Assembly: GCA_938009275.1 (NCBI GenBank) | Contig: CALLHY010000011.1 | Span: 62,001-126,000, forward strand | DNA length: 64,000 nucleotides | Source: an uncultured bacterium | GTDB lineage: Bacteria > Cloacimonadota > Cloacimonadia > Cloacimonadales > Cloacimonadaceae | Reading direction: 5' to 3' | In this document: one piece after another, positions 26,973 through 36,240 of the stretch | How the letters are laid out: the number at the start of each line of letters is the position of its first letter | Position numbering within the stretch: the stretch's first letter is position 1 | The notes under the pieces: generated by a model | Told to the model about the DNA's origin: nothing | Databases searched by the model: none | What the model saw: only the letters and a program-made list of their open reading frames with translations | Program-made: the position numbers and the translations under genes

Positions 26973-27917
26973 TCAGGACTTATTCTGCTTAAGCATAAAC
27001 ATTAATTGCTCGGTAGTTCTAAAATGAAGCTTGGCAACTTCACCCAATCTATCTGTTCCATAGCGTTTTATATAATCCATCCCCACTGATTTAACCACAG
27101 AGGTGGCACCATTGGGAAAATTGATATTATAAAACCTTCGCATGGAGGCAAATGCCTCTATCAGTTGGTAACGTGCAATAATGGAAGCCGCTGCTACTGC
27201 GGGATCTGCTTCGGCACCTGTTCTCTCTATACAGGGAATGGGATACTTTTTTGCTGTCAGCAAACGCATTACTTTCTGGGTTGGGCTAAAACGATCTACC
27301 AGGATTCCCTGAGCACCGCTGCTTTTACTGCCAAGTTCCATGATGTTCGTAGCGTGAAGCCAGGCAAGCAGATCATTGAGGTTCTTATTTTGACTTCGAA
27401 ATGACGTGATTAGCGCATTATATTTACCCGGCTTGAGTGCGATGCAGGAAATGCAATTTGGGTAGCTGCTATATAGCAATTTGGCGGTTTTTGATATTTG
27501 GCCGTCTTTTAGCCTCTTGCTGTCGGTAACACCCAGGGTAGTAAAGTGCTTTTCCATGGATTTGTTGTAATGGAAGGCGCAGGTAATAAGTGGACCGAAA
27601 TAGTCACCTTTGCCAACTTCATCACTTCCGATCCAACTATCCCATTCATGAAAACCGGGATCATATACATGTGGCAGTATGTTTCTGCTTAATAGTGCCT
27701 GTAGCAGGTTCTTTAGGGGATTAGCGTCTTTTGCCCCAATTACTGTACTAATACCATTCTTTTGTGAATAATATACATTTAAGGAGGCCGTATCACTTAT
27801 CTTGTTTAGCTTAAGCTGAACCCCATAGGCTATATCCCGTTGGCTACTACAGCTTATTCCGTTTGCGGATAATAGTGGGTAAAGTTGGGCGAGATAGCTT
27901 TCTATTTCTTTATGCAT
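26973..27917 (-). CDS. rnhC: Ribonuclease HIII
   Basis: 314 residues. An N-terminal region of about 95 residues is followed by the RNase H fold with the active-site start GSDEVGKGDYFGPL (the Asp-Glu pair) and the downstream acidic residues in TDSKRL and GAEADPAVAAASIIAR. It removes RNA from RNA-DNA hybrids and, by family precedent, favours hybrids over single ribonucleotides. The GKGDYFGPL motif and the extra N-terminal domain distinguish HIII from HII. I chose the ATG at 27917, which overlaps the end of folC by eight bases; a longer start would lie deep within folC. Confidence 0.9.
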   Translation of the reverse strand: MHKEIESYLAQLYPLLSANGISCSSQRDIAYGVQLKLNKISDTASLNVYYSQKNGISTVIGAKDANPLKNLLQALLSRNILPHVYDPGFHEWDSWIGSDEVGKGDYFGPLITCAFHYNKSMEKHFTTLGVTDSKRLKDGQISKTAKLLYSSYPNCISCIALKPGKYNALITSFRSQNKNLNDLLAWLHATNIMELGSKSSGAQGILVDRFSPTQKVMRLLTAKKYPIPCIERTGAEADPAVAAASIIARYQLIEAFASMRRFYNINFPNGATSVVKSVGMDYIKRYGTDRLGEVAKLHFRTTEQLMFMLKQNKS

Positions 27918-29190
27918 TTGCCTTAAATGCCTGAAGAATCTCTCCAACCGTGTAGAGCGAACCTCCGCCAATAATCACGTCTTCTATTCCGCAATTGGTG
28001 AGTGCCATCTTTAGTGCTTCTGCGACTGATGTGGCAGTTTCATACTTCACATTATACTTCGCAACTGCGTTAACCTGGGCATCAACTGAGGCGGCACGTT
28101 CAGACTGGTTTTTGGCAATATACACAATTTCTGCCTTGGAGCAGAAGAGATGGATCATTTCACTATAATCCTTATCTGCCAGGATTGAGATGATAAACTT
28201 TAGCTTTCTATTCGGGAAAACTTTGTTCAGGGTATTTACTAAGGCTTTAACGCCGTGCACATTATGAGCACCATCGATGATCAGCGTAGGCGATGTGGAT
28301 AGAACCTGCATTCTACCTTGCCAGTTTATGTTAGCTACAGCATTTCTTATTGCATCTTCCGATGGAACAAAGCCTTTGCTGATAGCGTAGAGCAGGAAAG
28401 CAGTAATTGCAGTGCCGATATTCACCGCCTGATGTTCGCCAATCAGGTTTGCCTTTAGGTTTCGATATTCATACTTGCCGAACTTGTAGCTGAAGTTCAA
28501 TCCGTTGACCTGACAATCGGCAATATCGGTAATCCATTCTCTGCCGTAGCGATACACTGGAGATTTTCTCTCTTTGGCTATGGCTTCGATGATGGCAGCG
28601 GGAGATTCTTCTATATCACCCATTACCAGAGGAATCCCGGGTTTAATGATCCCTGCTTTTTCCGCTGCAATAATCTCGAGGGTTCCTCCCAGTGTCTTAA
28701 TGTGATCCAGACCGATGTTGGTGATTACTGATACATTGGGAGTAAAAAGGTTAGTAGCATCAAGCCTTCCACCCAGACCTACTTCCATTACGGCAGTATG
28801 AATTCTTGCCTGGGCAAACAGCGCAAATGCTATGGCAGTAGTTATTTCAAAGAAGGAGGCATCCCACTTTTCAAACAAATCTTCGTGGGCGTTAAAAGCG
28901 TCTAATATGGTCTCAAAAGGCAGTTCCTCACCATTTATTCTAAACCGCTCTGTGTAGTTTATCAAATGGGGAGAGGTATTCAGGGCGGTGCTATGATCAT
29001 GGGCAAGGCTGATAGCTTCCAGGCTTGCACAAACGCTGCCCTTACCATTGGTTCCTGCTACATGGAATCCGCAAAGTTCATCCTGGGGATTGCCAAGGTC
29101 TGACATTAAACCAGTCATCCGCGAAAGTTCTAGCTTAACGTTACCGGAGTACTTCTTATAGATATGTTCCAAAAATTCTTTATACTGCAT
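27910..29190 (-). CDS. folC: Bifunctional folylpolyglutamate synthase/dihydrofolate synthase
   Basis: 426 residues of the Mur ligase superfamily. The P-loop is in HVAGTNGKGSVCASL, followed by TSPHLINYTERFRING, EVGLGGRLDATNLF and NIGLDHIKTLGGTLEIIAAE, all characteristic of FolC. The C-terminal domain has LIIDGAHNVHG, the family ATP-site motif. It adds glutamate to dihydropteroate and/or folates, keeping one-carbon cofactors in the cell; glyA at 56372 uses the product. It is upstream of and overlaps rnhC. GGAAGCGG precedes the ATG. Confidence 0.95.
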   Translation of the reverse strand: MQYKEFLEHIYKKYSGNVKLELSRMTGLMSDLGNPQDELCGFHVAGTNGKGSVCASLEAISLAHDHSTALNTSPHLINYTERFRINGEELPFETILDAFNAHEDLFEKWDASFFEITTAIAFALFAQARIHTAVMEVGLGGRLDATNLFTPNVSVITNIGLDHIKTLGGTLEIIAAEKAGIIKPGIPLVMGDIEESPAAIIEAIAKERKSPVYRYGREWITDIADCQVNGLNFSYKFGKYEYRNLKANLIGEHQAVNIGTAITAFLLYAISKGFVPSEDAIRNAVANINWQGRMQVLSTSPTLIIDGAHNVHGVKALVNTLNKVFPNRKLKFIISILADKDYSEMIHLFCSKAEIVYIAKNQSERAASVDAQVNAVAKYNVKYETATSVAEALKMALTNCGIEDVIIGGGSLYTVGEILQAFKANA

Positions 29191-29236
29191 TTCCGCTTCC
29201 TATAATGTTAATGTCTATTAATCAGCTTGGGGATAC

Positions 29237-29281
29237 AAAAAAAGTCCAGATAACACCTTGCTCAGCAGATGCTATCTGAAC
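29237..29281 (-). terminator. Intrinsic terminator after the pilin-like gene
   Basis: On the minus strand, GTTCAGATAGCA (29270-29281) pairs with TGTTATCTGGAC (29244-29255) with two non-canonical positions and is followed by seven T residues (29237-29243). It begins 22 bases after the stop of the minus-strand pilin-like gene and should separate that unit from folC. Confidence 0.8.
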
Positions 29282-29302
29282 TTAATGTCACAAAGTAAGT
29301 TA

Positions 29303-29962
29303 TTAATCTGCCACAGTGGGCTCAGTAAAGCCAAACTTATCTGGAAATAGAATAGCACGCAGGGCAGTGCTGTTTTCTTTGCGCTTCTGGAAGGCGTTTG
29401 GATCGGTTTTCCATATTTCAATGTATTTCTTTAGCATTTCATCTTTACGAATGCCATTGGATCCTGTTTCTTTGTCTATGTAGTCCATATCTTCTATCAT
29501 ATAGTTCTGCAGTTGGGTAGGATCCATATTTTCGTAAAATGTTTTGGGTAAGAGATGCTTGTGATACTTGCTAAGATTGGGGCAGAGGATTATCACTCCA
29601 TAATTATGTTTCACTTCCGTACCAATCTGCTCGGCTACGTATTTGCCAAATACGATGTATTCGCTCTTTTGGCGGGAGGTTTCCGGGCAGTATGTCATGC
29701 TCTGCAAATACTTATTTTTGGGGTCTTGAGCTTTTGGTGTTTTGGTAAGCAGGCTAAGATCACCATTAAAATCGGTATTGGTGTCCCTCATATAATCAGT
29801 GGTAGCCACCCATATTTGTTTCATGTTGTTTATACAATCTTCCACATTCTTTTCTTTATCGAGATTGTAGAAATTAGGCACTGCCAAGATGAATACCAAG
29901 GCAACGAAAAGGATGATACTGAGCACAGTATAAACCGAGATTCCGCTTTGGTTACGCAGCAT
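29303..29962 (-). CDS. Pilin/pseudopilin-like protein with non-canonical N-terminus
   Basis: 219 residues. A short charged leader MLRNQSG is followed by a hydrophobic helix, ISVYTVLSIILFVALVFILA, then VPNF, which is the shape of a type IV prepilin (G | hydrophobic helix ... AIPNF). The usual Phe at +1 and Glu at +5 are not present, so processing by PilD and pilus assembly are uncertain; a simple membrane-anchored protein is the alternative. The C-terminal domain has a few Cys (for example EDCINNM and MTYCPET). CAGGAG precedes the ATG. It is the last gene of a unit with lytic transglycosylase and ferritin-like genes and is followed by a clear terminator. Confidence 0.65.
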   Translation of the reverse strand: MLRNQSGISVYTVLSIILFVALVFILAVPNFYNLDKEKNVEDCINNMKQIWVATTDYMRDTNTDFNGDLSLLTKTPKAQDPKNKYLQSMTYCPETSRQKSEYIVFGKYVAEQIGTEVKHNYGVIILCPNLSKYHKHLLPKTFYENMDPTQLQNYMIEDMDYIDKETGSNGIRKDEMLKKYIEIWKTDPNAFQKRKENSTALRAILFPDKFGFTEPTVAD

Positions 29963-30015
29963 AAGTTACTCCTGAAAGAAATTCTGCTTTAATGAAATTG
30001 GGAGTGGGTTTCCCG

Positions 30016-30540
30016 TCAAGCCTTATTTTTTGCGGGCAGGATTTTGTTGATATAGTTATAGGTTTCCGGGATGTCGCGAAATCGCTTCCGATAGTCTTTT
30101 GAGGGCTCAATATCGGTGCCTGACATCCGGTTTGACACATTTGTCTCGCCCCAGTTGTACGCGGCTAAAACTAAGCTCCAATTGCCATTGTAGCGATTTA
30201 GTAAATATTTCAGGTATTTGGCCGACATCTTGAGATTATAGACTGGCACAAACAGCAATCCCCGCTTATGTTCACTGTGGATGTAATAGGCCGTGCTTTC
30301 TTTTATCTGACCCAATCCAATAGCTTGCATGGGTGAAATGGCAAAGCTCCGAAACGAGCTTTCGGTTTTAATCAATCGATAAAATACAACTGGGTCTATC
30401 CCTTGATAAATGGCTACACCAATGGTCATTACTCTTATCGAAACAGGATTGTAAAGCAAGATAACGCAAATAAGCAACGCCAGAATAATCATGGAGATTA
30501 CGCCGGCGCTGTTAAGTTTCCTTTTTTTCTTGAATTTCAC
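30016..30540 (-). CDS. Membrane-anchored lytic transglycosylase (SLT domain)
   Basis: 174 residues. A basic N-terminus and one membrane helix (ISMIILALLICVILLY) are followed by a compact SLT domain: IDPVVFYRLIKTESSF with the catalytic Glu, AISPMQAIGLGQIKEST and AAYNWGETNVSNRM. It would cleave glycan strands of peptidoglycan on the outer face of the inner membrane. The reading begins with GTG at 30540 and no strong Shine-Dalgarno, so the exact start is uncertain. It is 19 bases downstream of the ferritin-like gene; its pairing with a pilin-like gene hints at making gaps in the wall for an envelope structure. Confidence 0.87.
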   Translation of the reverse strand: MKFKKKRKLNSAGVISMIILALLICVILLYNPVSIRVMTIGVAIYQGIDPVVFYRLIKTESSFRSFAISPMQAIGLGQIKESTAYYIHSEHKRGLLFVPVYNLKMSAKYLKYLLNRYNGNWSLVLAAYNWGETNVSNRMSGTDIEPSKDYRKRFRDIPETYNYINKILPAKNKA

Positions 30541-30559
30541 TGATTATGGCACTAACAGA

Positions 30560-31045
30560 TTAGCCCAACTTTTTCTTAAAGTCGTTTAGCTTAAGAACAT
30601 GGGATACTTCTTCGTTAATAATCTGTCGCAGCACTTGCTTGGTTTTGGGATTTGTTGCATAGTCTGCAATGGCATGGAAATAGAGGAGAGTATCTTTTTC
30701 AAAGGTGATGGCATTATCTACCACGCCATAAATATCTTTTGCATTTGCAGCCAGTTGTATGGCCGAATTTTCGTTGTTAAATATGCGACCGTCAACTATG
30801 GTTTTCAGGTATTCGGAAACCAGTTCCCAATCGGTGGATAGCTCTAGAATATCTTTATCCATTTCGTCACGAAGGCCAAGGAAGGTCTTCTCGTGATTCA
30901 ATTCCTGATCGCGCAAGAATTGAATGAACTGAACAGCATCGGGGCTTAGGTCTTTCCGCTTGGATGCTTCATGATAAAATGCGAAACCATTCTTCTCGAT
31001 TTGAACTGCCATTTCGATTACTTCATTAACTGAGTAAACTGCCAT
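30560..31045 (-). CDS. Ferritin-like/rubrerythrin-type di-iron protein
   Basis: 161 residues forming a four-helix bundle. Di-iron ligands are suggested by EKNGFAFYHEASK, DQELNHEKTF (E-x-x-H), AITFEKDTLLYFHAIA and INEEVSHVLKL (E-x-x-H). It lacks the rubredoxin domain of classical rubrerythrins, so it is the short erythrin-like form, usually tied to peroxide reduction or iron handling in anaerobes. GGGAGG precedes the ATG. It is the first gene of a unit with the lytic transglycosylase and pilin-like genes. Confidence 0.87.
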   Translation of the reverse strand: MAVYSVNEVIEMAVQIEKNGFAFYHEASKRKDLSPDAVQFIQFLRDQELNHEKTFLGLRDEMDKDILELSTDWELVSEYLKTIVDGRIFNNENSAIQLAANAKDIYGVVDNAITFEKDTLLYFHAIADYATNPKTKQVLRQIINEEVSHVLKLNDFKKKLG

Positions 31046-31083
31046 TTTTCCTCCCGGTTAAGTAATATAGCTTTGATATGCAT

Positions 31084-31111
31084 AATTTATCTGGTATGCT
31101 GAATAAGTCAA
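31084..31111 (-). promoter_or_regulatory. Likely promoter of the ferritin-like gene unit
   Basis: On the minus strand TTGACT (31106-31111), a 16-nt spacer and TAAATT (31084-31089) lie about 40 bases before the ferritin-like ATG. The -35 is preceded by GC, as in the other candidates. Confidence 0.5.
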
Positions 31112-31319
31112 GCTAAATCCTAAACTACATGCAAATGACCACCCATAGGTGTAACTGATTGATTGACTAAGATACTATTTGCCGATTAATTGCTATTGCT
31201 TATAATTTAGTTAAGCCCGCGTTCTGTCCCGGCGATGGGTTGTGAACTGATTGAAATGTGTGTGAGTTATAGTAACACAAACACTAAAAGTCCTTTAACC
31301 CTAAGGTGGAGAAAGCGCA

Positions 31320-33845
31320 ATGATATTAGCGGACAATCCCAGCTTGGATGATGCTATTGAGTTGGTTAGCAGCTTCTTTTCATTATCACTGGAAATGCTT
31401 TGCATCTCAAGCTTCGATGGAAGGTTCTTGAGGTTAAACGCAGAATGGGAAAAAACTCTTGGCTACTCTCTGAACGAGCTGGAAGGGTGTGAATACATTA
31501 CTCTGGTTCACCCCGAGGATGTTGAGGGCACTACAAAGGCGTTGCAAGACCTGGAGAAAGGGCAGCCAGTTCTAAACTTCACCAACAGATATCGTTGCAA
31601 AGACGGTTCATATAAGCGGATTGAATGGCGTGCCGTAAAAAACGATTCCTATGTATTCTCCGCAGCCCGGGATGTAACAGACAAGATTATCAGAGAACAA
31701 GCACTCTGTGAAAGTGAAGCACTTAGCAGAACCAAGCTGAAAGCTCTTTTAGACCCTAATACTGATATGGACAGGCTATCTCTTGCCGAAATGGTGGATG
31801 TGGAAGCCCTTACCTCCATTGCCAGAGATTTTTATGCGCTGGTTAAAATCCCTTGCGGTATTCTTGATGTTGAAGGCAATGTAGTGGTTGCAATTGGCTG
31901 GCAGGATATCTGCACAAAGTATCACCGACTGCATCCCGATACCTTGAAAAATTGCCTGGAAAGTGATACCATGCTTTCTTCTAACGTAGCCCCAGGCACT
32001 TATCGCGCTTATCGTTGTAAAAACAACCTATGGGATTTGGTTACGCCAATCATGGTTGGCGATAAGCATGTGGGCAACATATTCTTAGGTCAGTTTATGT
32101 ACGATGATGAGGAGCCGGATGATAACTTTTTTAGAATGCAAGCCAGTCAATACGGGTTTAACGAAGAGGAATACTTAAAAGCCCTTCACAGGGTGCCACG
32201 TTGCAGCAGAGAAAAAGTGGATGCCGCCATGGCATTCTACGGCAAGCTTGCTGGCTTGCTTTCCAATCTCAGTTTCAGTACCATGAAACTTGCCAAAGCA
32301 CTTAACGATAAAGAGCAAGCCGACACGAAATACCAAACTCTATTCAATGAAATGCTGGATGGTTTCGCCCTGCATGAGGTGATCTGTAACGACTCTGGAG
32401 AGCCGATAGATTACCGCTTTCTGGCCGTTAATCCTGCCTTTGAACGCATTACGGGGCTTAAAAAAAGTGATATAGCTGGTAAAAGGATTCTGGAGGTGTT
32501 ACCACAAGTAGAACAACATTGGATTAGCACATACGGAAGGGTAGCCATAACCGGTGAACCAGCATACTTCGAGAATTACTCAGTTTCATTGGATAAGTAC
32601 TTTGAAGTAACTGCCTACCGCCCTGCTCCCAACCAATTTGCCTGTCTATTTGTGGATGTAACCGCCCGAAAGCACGCCGAAGCAGAGCGTGAAAAGCTGC
32701 GTGACCAGCTAAGTCAAGCCCAAAAGATTGAATCTGTTGGGCGTCTTGCCGGTGGAGTAGCCCACGATTTTAACAACATGCTGAGCATAATTCTTGGTCA
32801 CGCACAGTTTATGGAAGATGACATCGACAGGCAAAGCCCCTTATACGAAAGCCTGAACGAGATTATAAAAGCCGGTAAACGCTCTGCGGAGCTAACAAGA
32901 CAACTGCTTGCCTTTGCACGTAAGCAAACTATATCACCTCAGGTATTAGATTTGAATAGCACAATGCAGAACATGATGAAGATGCTGGACAGGCTTATCG
33001 GCGAGGATATTAGCCTAATCTGGCAACCTGGAAGCAATCTGGGTAACATCCTGATCGACCCATCCCAACTTGATCAAATCCTGGCGAACCTATGCATAAA
33101 CGCCCGTGATGCCATAGGCAATATCGGACAGGTGATAATAGAAACTTCTGAAGCAGTGTTTAGTGAAGACAACTGCCTCGGCAAGGATGACCTTATTCCT
33201 GGGGAATACGTTGTCCTATCGGTTAGTGACAACGGTTGTGGAATACCCAAAGAAGTGATGCCAAAGCTGTTCGAACCATTCTTTACTACCAAAGAAACCG
33301 GCAAGGGTACTGGCTTGGGTTTAGCAACTGTGCATGGCATTGTTAAGCAGAACAACGGCTGCATAACCGTATATAGCGAACCAGGGGTAGGCAGCACTTT
33401 CAAGATATATCTCCCCCGCTATAAAGGTTCTTTAAGCATTTCCCGACCTGATGAGCTGGGCACTTCATTATCGCTTGGCAAGGGCACGATACTGCTGGTA
33501 GAGGACGAAGCCGCCATTATCCGCTTGGTGAAACGTATGATGGAAAAGCTAGGATATACAGTGCTGGAAGCCCTCAGCCCCGGGGCAGCAATCCGCATTG
33601 CCAAAGAGCATATTGGCACAATTGATCTTGTATTAACCGACGTGATAATGCCAGAGATGAACGGTAAAGAGCTAATCTCCCGTATCCGTGCCATTTACCC
33701 AAGCATAAAGGGCTTATATATGTCTGGATATACTTCAAATGTTATTGCGCATCACAACATCTTGGAGGACGACATGCACTTCATCTCCAAACCCTTTACC
33801 ATCAAAGAGCTTTCGTACAAGATAAGCGATGCCATGAAGGGCTAA
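31320..33845 (+). CDS. Hybrid sensor histidine kinase with PAS, PocR, PAS, HisKA, HATPase and receiver domains
   Basis: 841 residues without clear membrane segments, so a cytoplasmic sensor. PAS 1 is at about 20-135 (LRLNAEWEKTLGYSLNELEG). A PocR ligand-binding domain follows at about 155-330 (IPCGILDVEGNVVVAIGWQD ... CKNNLWDLVTPIMVG), a domain known from propanediol regulators and thought to bind small hydrocarbons. PAS 2 is at about 340-450. The phosphoacceptor is His481 in AGGVAHDFNN, followed by HATPase motifs DNGCGIP and GKGTGLGLATVHG. The C-terminal receiver has the acceptor Asp774 in LTDVIMPEMNG and Lys in ISKPFT. A GGTGGAG lies upstream of the ATG. No DNA-binding regulator is adjacent, so the output is unknown. 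Confidence 0.93.
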   Translation: MILADNPSLDDAIELVSSFFSLSLEMLCISSFDGRFLRLNAEWEKTLGYSLNELEGCEYITLVHPEDVEGTTKALQDLEKGQPVLNFTNRYRCKDGSYKRIEWRAVKNDSYVFSAARDVTDKIIREQALCESEALSRTKLKALLDPNTDMDRLSLAEMVDVEALTSIARDFYALVKIPCGILDVEGNVVVAIGWQDICTKYHRLHPDTLKNCLESDTMLSSNVAPGTYRAYRCKNNLWDLVTPIMVGDKHVGNIFLGQFMYDDEEPDDNFFRMQASQYGFNEEEYLKALHRVPRCSREKVDAAMAFYGKLAGLLSNLSFSTMKLAKALNDKEQADTKYQTLFNEMLDGFALHEVICNDSGEPIDYRFLAVNPAFERITGLKKSDIAGKRILEVLPQVEQHWISTYGRVAITGEPAYFENYSVSLDKYFEVTAYRPAPNQFACLFVDVTARKHAEAEREKLRDQLSQAQKIESVGRLAGGVAHDFNNMLSIILGHAQFMEDDIDRQSPLYESLNEIIKAGKRSAELTRQLLAFARKQTISPQVLDLNSTMQNMMKMLDRLIGEDISLIWQPGSNLGNILIDPSQLDQILANLCINARDAIGNIGQVIIETSEAVFSEDNCLGKDDLIPGEYVVLSVSDNGCGIPKEVMPKLFEPFFTTKETGKGTGLGLATVHGIVKQNNGCITVYSEPGVGSTFKIYLPRYKGSLSISRPDELGTSLSLGKGTILLVEDEAAIIRLVKRMMEKLGYTVLEALSPGAAIRIAKEHIGTIDLVLTDVIMPEMNGKELISRIRAIYPSIKGLYMSGYTSNVIAHHNILEDDMHFISKPFTIKELSYKISDAMKG

Positions 33846-33862
33846 TAACCATTACTTACCCA

Positions 33863-35062
33863 TTAGTCCTTATACCTTAGCCACTTCATCATTTCGCTGA
33901 AGTTAGCCGTTTTACCATACATAAGCATGCCTACGCGGAAAATCTTTGCTGCAATGCGCACGAACACATAGATGCTTGCCAATAGCACCACCGCGCTTAA
34001 GCCCACCTCGGTAATCGGGACATTCGAAAATGCGCTTCTGGTTATCATTGCCATTGGGCTGGTTAAGGGAAATATGCAGGCAAACTTCGAGATTGTTCCC
34101 TCTGGATTCTTTATGATAGGCGTAATGAATAACAAAGACAGCATGGGAATCATCATTATCATGCTTTGGGTGTTTCCTGCGCTCTGCAGGTCGTCCATAG
34201 TAGAGCCAATGCTTACATATATCGTGCTGAATAGCAGATATCCCGCTATGCCGAAGAACAGCATTAAAGGAATATTGGTTTCGGACAAAGCCTGCAATAG
34301 CGGAAAGTCTAACAAATACACCACCGCTGGAAGGCTAAGGGCAATCCAAAAGGACATCTGAATAACCCCCAACAGCAAATGCCCCAATATCTTCCCCTGC
34401 ATCAAATGATGTGGCTTTATGGACGATAATACAATCTCAGCCATCCTATCCCGCCGCTCTTGCAACGCACTCTGCATCAGCATCGAACCACTGGTAAAGA
34501 TGAGGAAAAACACCAACACCATAAAGGTTATAGACACCGCCATGGCATTATCCTTTGGGGCAGCAGCCTTCTCCATGGCAATCTGATCTATCTGTGCCTC
34601 GGCATTCAGAAATGCCAGTTTTGAGGGCTCAATCTGCAAAGAACTCATGCGTTGCAGCTTAAGAATCTGCGTGATGCTTGCTTTAACTGCGCCAAATGCG
34701 CTTAAGTTACGTTTATTATAATGATACTCCAGTTTCCCGGTTTCATAGAAATCCGGCATTATTATCATGTAACCGGATGCCTTTTCATTATATACCAGTT
34801 CTTCCACTTCCTGTTTGTCTTGCTTAACCTCAAAGATAAATTCATCTTTGGGCAGCATCTGTTGTAGCTGTGGCGCAACTCCCGCACCGTCTATCAAATA
34901 CAGCTTCATAACGCTCGGTTTATCCAGCTTTTCCAGCAGCCGCGGTAAACCGGCAAACAGCACCATTATCAGCGGAGTGATAAGCAGTGAGATTATGTAT
35001 TGTTTATTGCGCAGGTTGCGCATCAGTTCCCATCCGGTAATCTTTAGCGTGTCATTTCTCAT
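33863..35062 (-). CDS. ABC-2 type exporter permease (NatB-like)
   Basis: 399 residues with one N-terminal membrane helix, a periplasmic domain of about 150 residues and a C-terminal group of five to six helices. The N-terminus LMRNLRNKQYIISLLITPLI and the central FTSGSMLMQSALQERRDRM with AEIVLSSIKPHHLMQGKILG are typical of the ABC-2/NatB family of exporters. It overlaps the ATPase gene by eleven bases. Na+ or drug export is the family precedent; the cargo is not known. Confidence 0.9.
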   Translation of the reverse strand: MRNDTLKITGWELMRNLRNKQYIISLLITPLIMVLFAGLPRLLEKLDKPSVMKLYLIDGAGVAPQLQQMLPKDEFIFEVKQDKQEVEELVYNEKASGYMIIMPDFYETGKLEYHYNKRNLSAFGAVKASITQILKLQRMSSLQIEPSKLAFLNAEAQIDQIAMEKAAAPKDNAMAVSITFMVLVFFLIFTSGSMLMQSALQERRDRMAEIVLSSIKPHHLMQGKILGHLLLGVIQMSFWIALSLPAVVYLLDFPLLQALSETNIPLMLFFGIAGYLLFSTIYVSIGSTMDDLQSAGNTQSMIMMIPMLSLLFITPIIKNPEGTISKFACIFPLTSPMAMITRSAFSNVPITEVGLSAVVLLASIYVFVRIAAKIFRVGMLMYGKTANFSEMMKWLRYKD

Positions 35063-35975
35063 CTTCCGCTCCCACAGCTATTTTTACAAAAATGTCGTGC
35101 AAGGAAGACCGCGAAGCATTTATCTCCTGCACAGCCAAATCTTTGGGCATCGCCGCCAGGAAGCCCGATAAGCCCAATCCATCCTTCAGGCTAAAGCTTG
35201 CCTTGTTATGCGAAAGTGCGCAAAAGCTTTCGATGCAATCCAAACTATTTAGCCTCTCCAGCATATCTGGACTTTGCACTTCCAGGCTAATCTTATAACT
35301 GCCATACTGTTGTTTAATGTCCACAAGGTTGCCAAAAAACACTTCTTTCCCCTTGTGAATAAGGAATATGCGGTCGCATAGCTCTTCCATAATATTCATC
35401 TGATGGCTGGAGAGGATTACGCATGTGCCTTCAGCCGCCATAGTTTTTAGCTCTTGCTTAAACAAATCCTGGCTCACTGGATCCAAACCGGAAAAGGGTT
35501 CGTCCAAGATCACTATTTTCGGCTTGTGTAATACAGCACCAATGAATTGCACTTTCTGCGCCATGCCCTTGGAAAGCTCTTCCACTTTGGATTTGGCATA
35601 ATCCTGCAATCCAAATTTGTTCAGCCACTCCCATGCCCGCTCCTGGGCAATTTGCTTGGGAACATTCTTCAGCCCAGCCAAAAACACCAGGATATTCATC
35701 ACTCTGGCTTCCTTATACAGCCCCCGCTCTTCAGGCAGGTAGCCAATATGCTGTCTGGGGATGCCATTAGCCTTTGCCCCATCTGCCAGAAATTCTATTC
35801 GCCCTTCATCGGGAGCAGTTATACCCATAATCATTCTGATGGTAGTGGTCTTTCCAGCTCCATTGGGACCCAAAAATCCCAGTATCTCTCCCGTATTGGC
35901 ACTAAAAGAGACATTGTCCACCACTCTCTTCTGGCCATAGCTCTTGCACACCTTGTCCACGCTTAACCCAATCAT
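35052..35975 (-). CDS. ABC-2 type exporter ATP-binding protein (NatA-like)
   Basis: 307 residues with Walker A GPNGAGKTT, the Q-loop followed by IGYLPEERGLY, signature LSKGMAQ, Walker B KIVILDEPFSGLDP and the switch His in ILSSHQMN. The YLPEERGLY segment and a C-terminal domain of about 80 residues are usual in NatA-type ATPases. GGAG lies upstream of the ATG. It is the first gene of a two-gene unit with the permease gene and is transcribed away from the GYF_2 gene. Confidence 0.92.
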   Translation of the reverse strand: MIGLSVDKVCKSYGQKRVVDNVSFSANTGEILGFLGPNGAGKTTTIRMIMGITAPDEGRIEFLADGAKANGIPRQHIGYLPEERGLYKEARVMNILVFLAGLKNVPKQIAQERAWEWLNKFGLQDYAKSKVEELSKGMAQKVQFIGAVLHKPKIVILDEPFSGLDPVSQDLFKQELKTMAAEGTCVILSSHQMNIMEELCDRIFLIHKGKEVFFGNLVDIKQQYGSYKISLEVQSPDMLERLNSLDCIESFCALSHNKASFSLKDGLGLSGFLAAMPKDLAVQEINASRSSLHDIFVKIAVGAEDEK

Positions 35976-36240
35976 AAGGTCTCCATGTATATTTAGTTAA
36001 TATCGTTCCTGAACGAAGGTACATCTCTTGCTCGTAGAGATAGTATCCTGATACAAGATAAGGTTTCCCCATCTTTTTTCCATTTTTTTGAAGCCCAAAC
36101 AACGCGCAAGTTAATTATTCTTTATTTGAACAAATACATGCGATGGGTGCTCTAGTTTGCAGGCACATGCAATTGGATAAAAACTGGTTTAATAATTGCT
36201 TCATTATTCTGCAATTGAATCACTAAACCAAAGGAATTGT

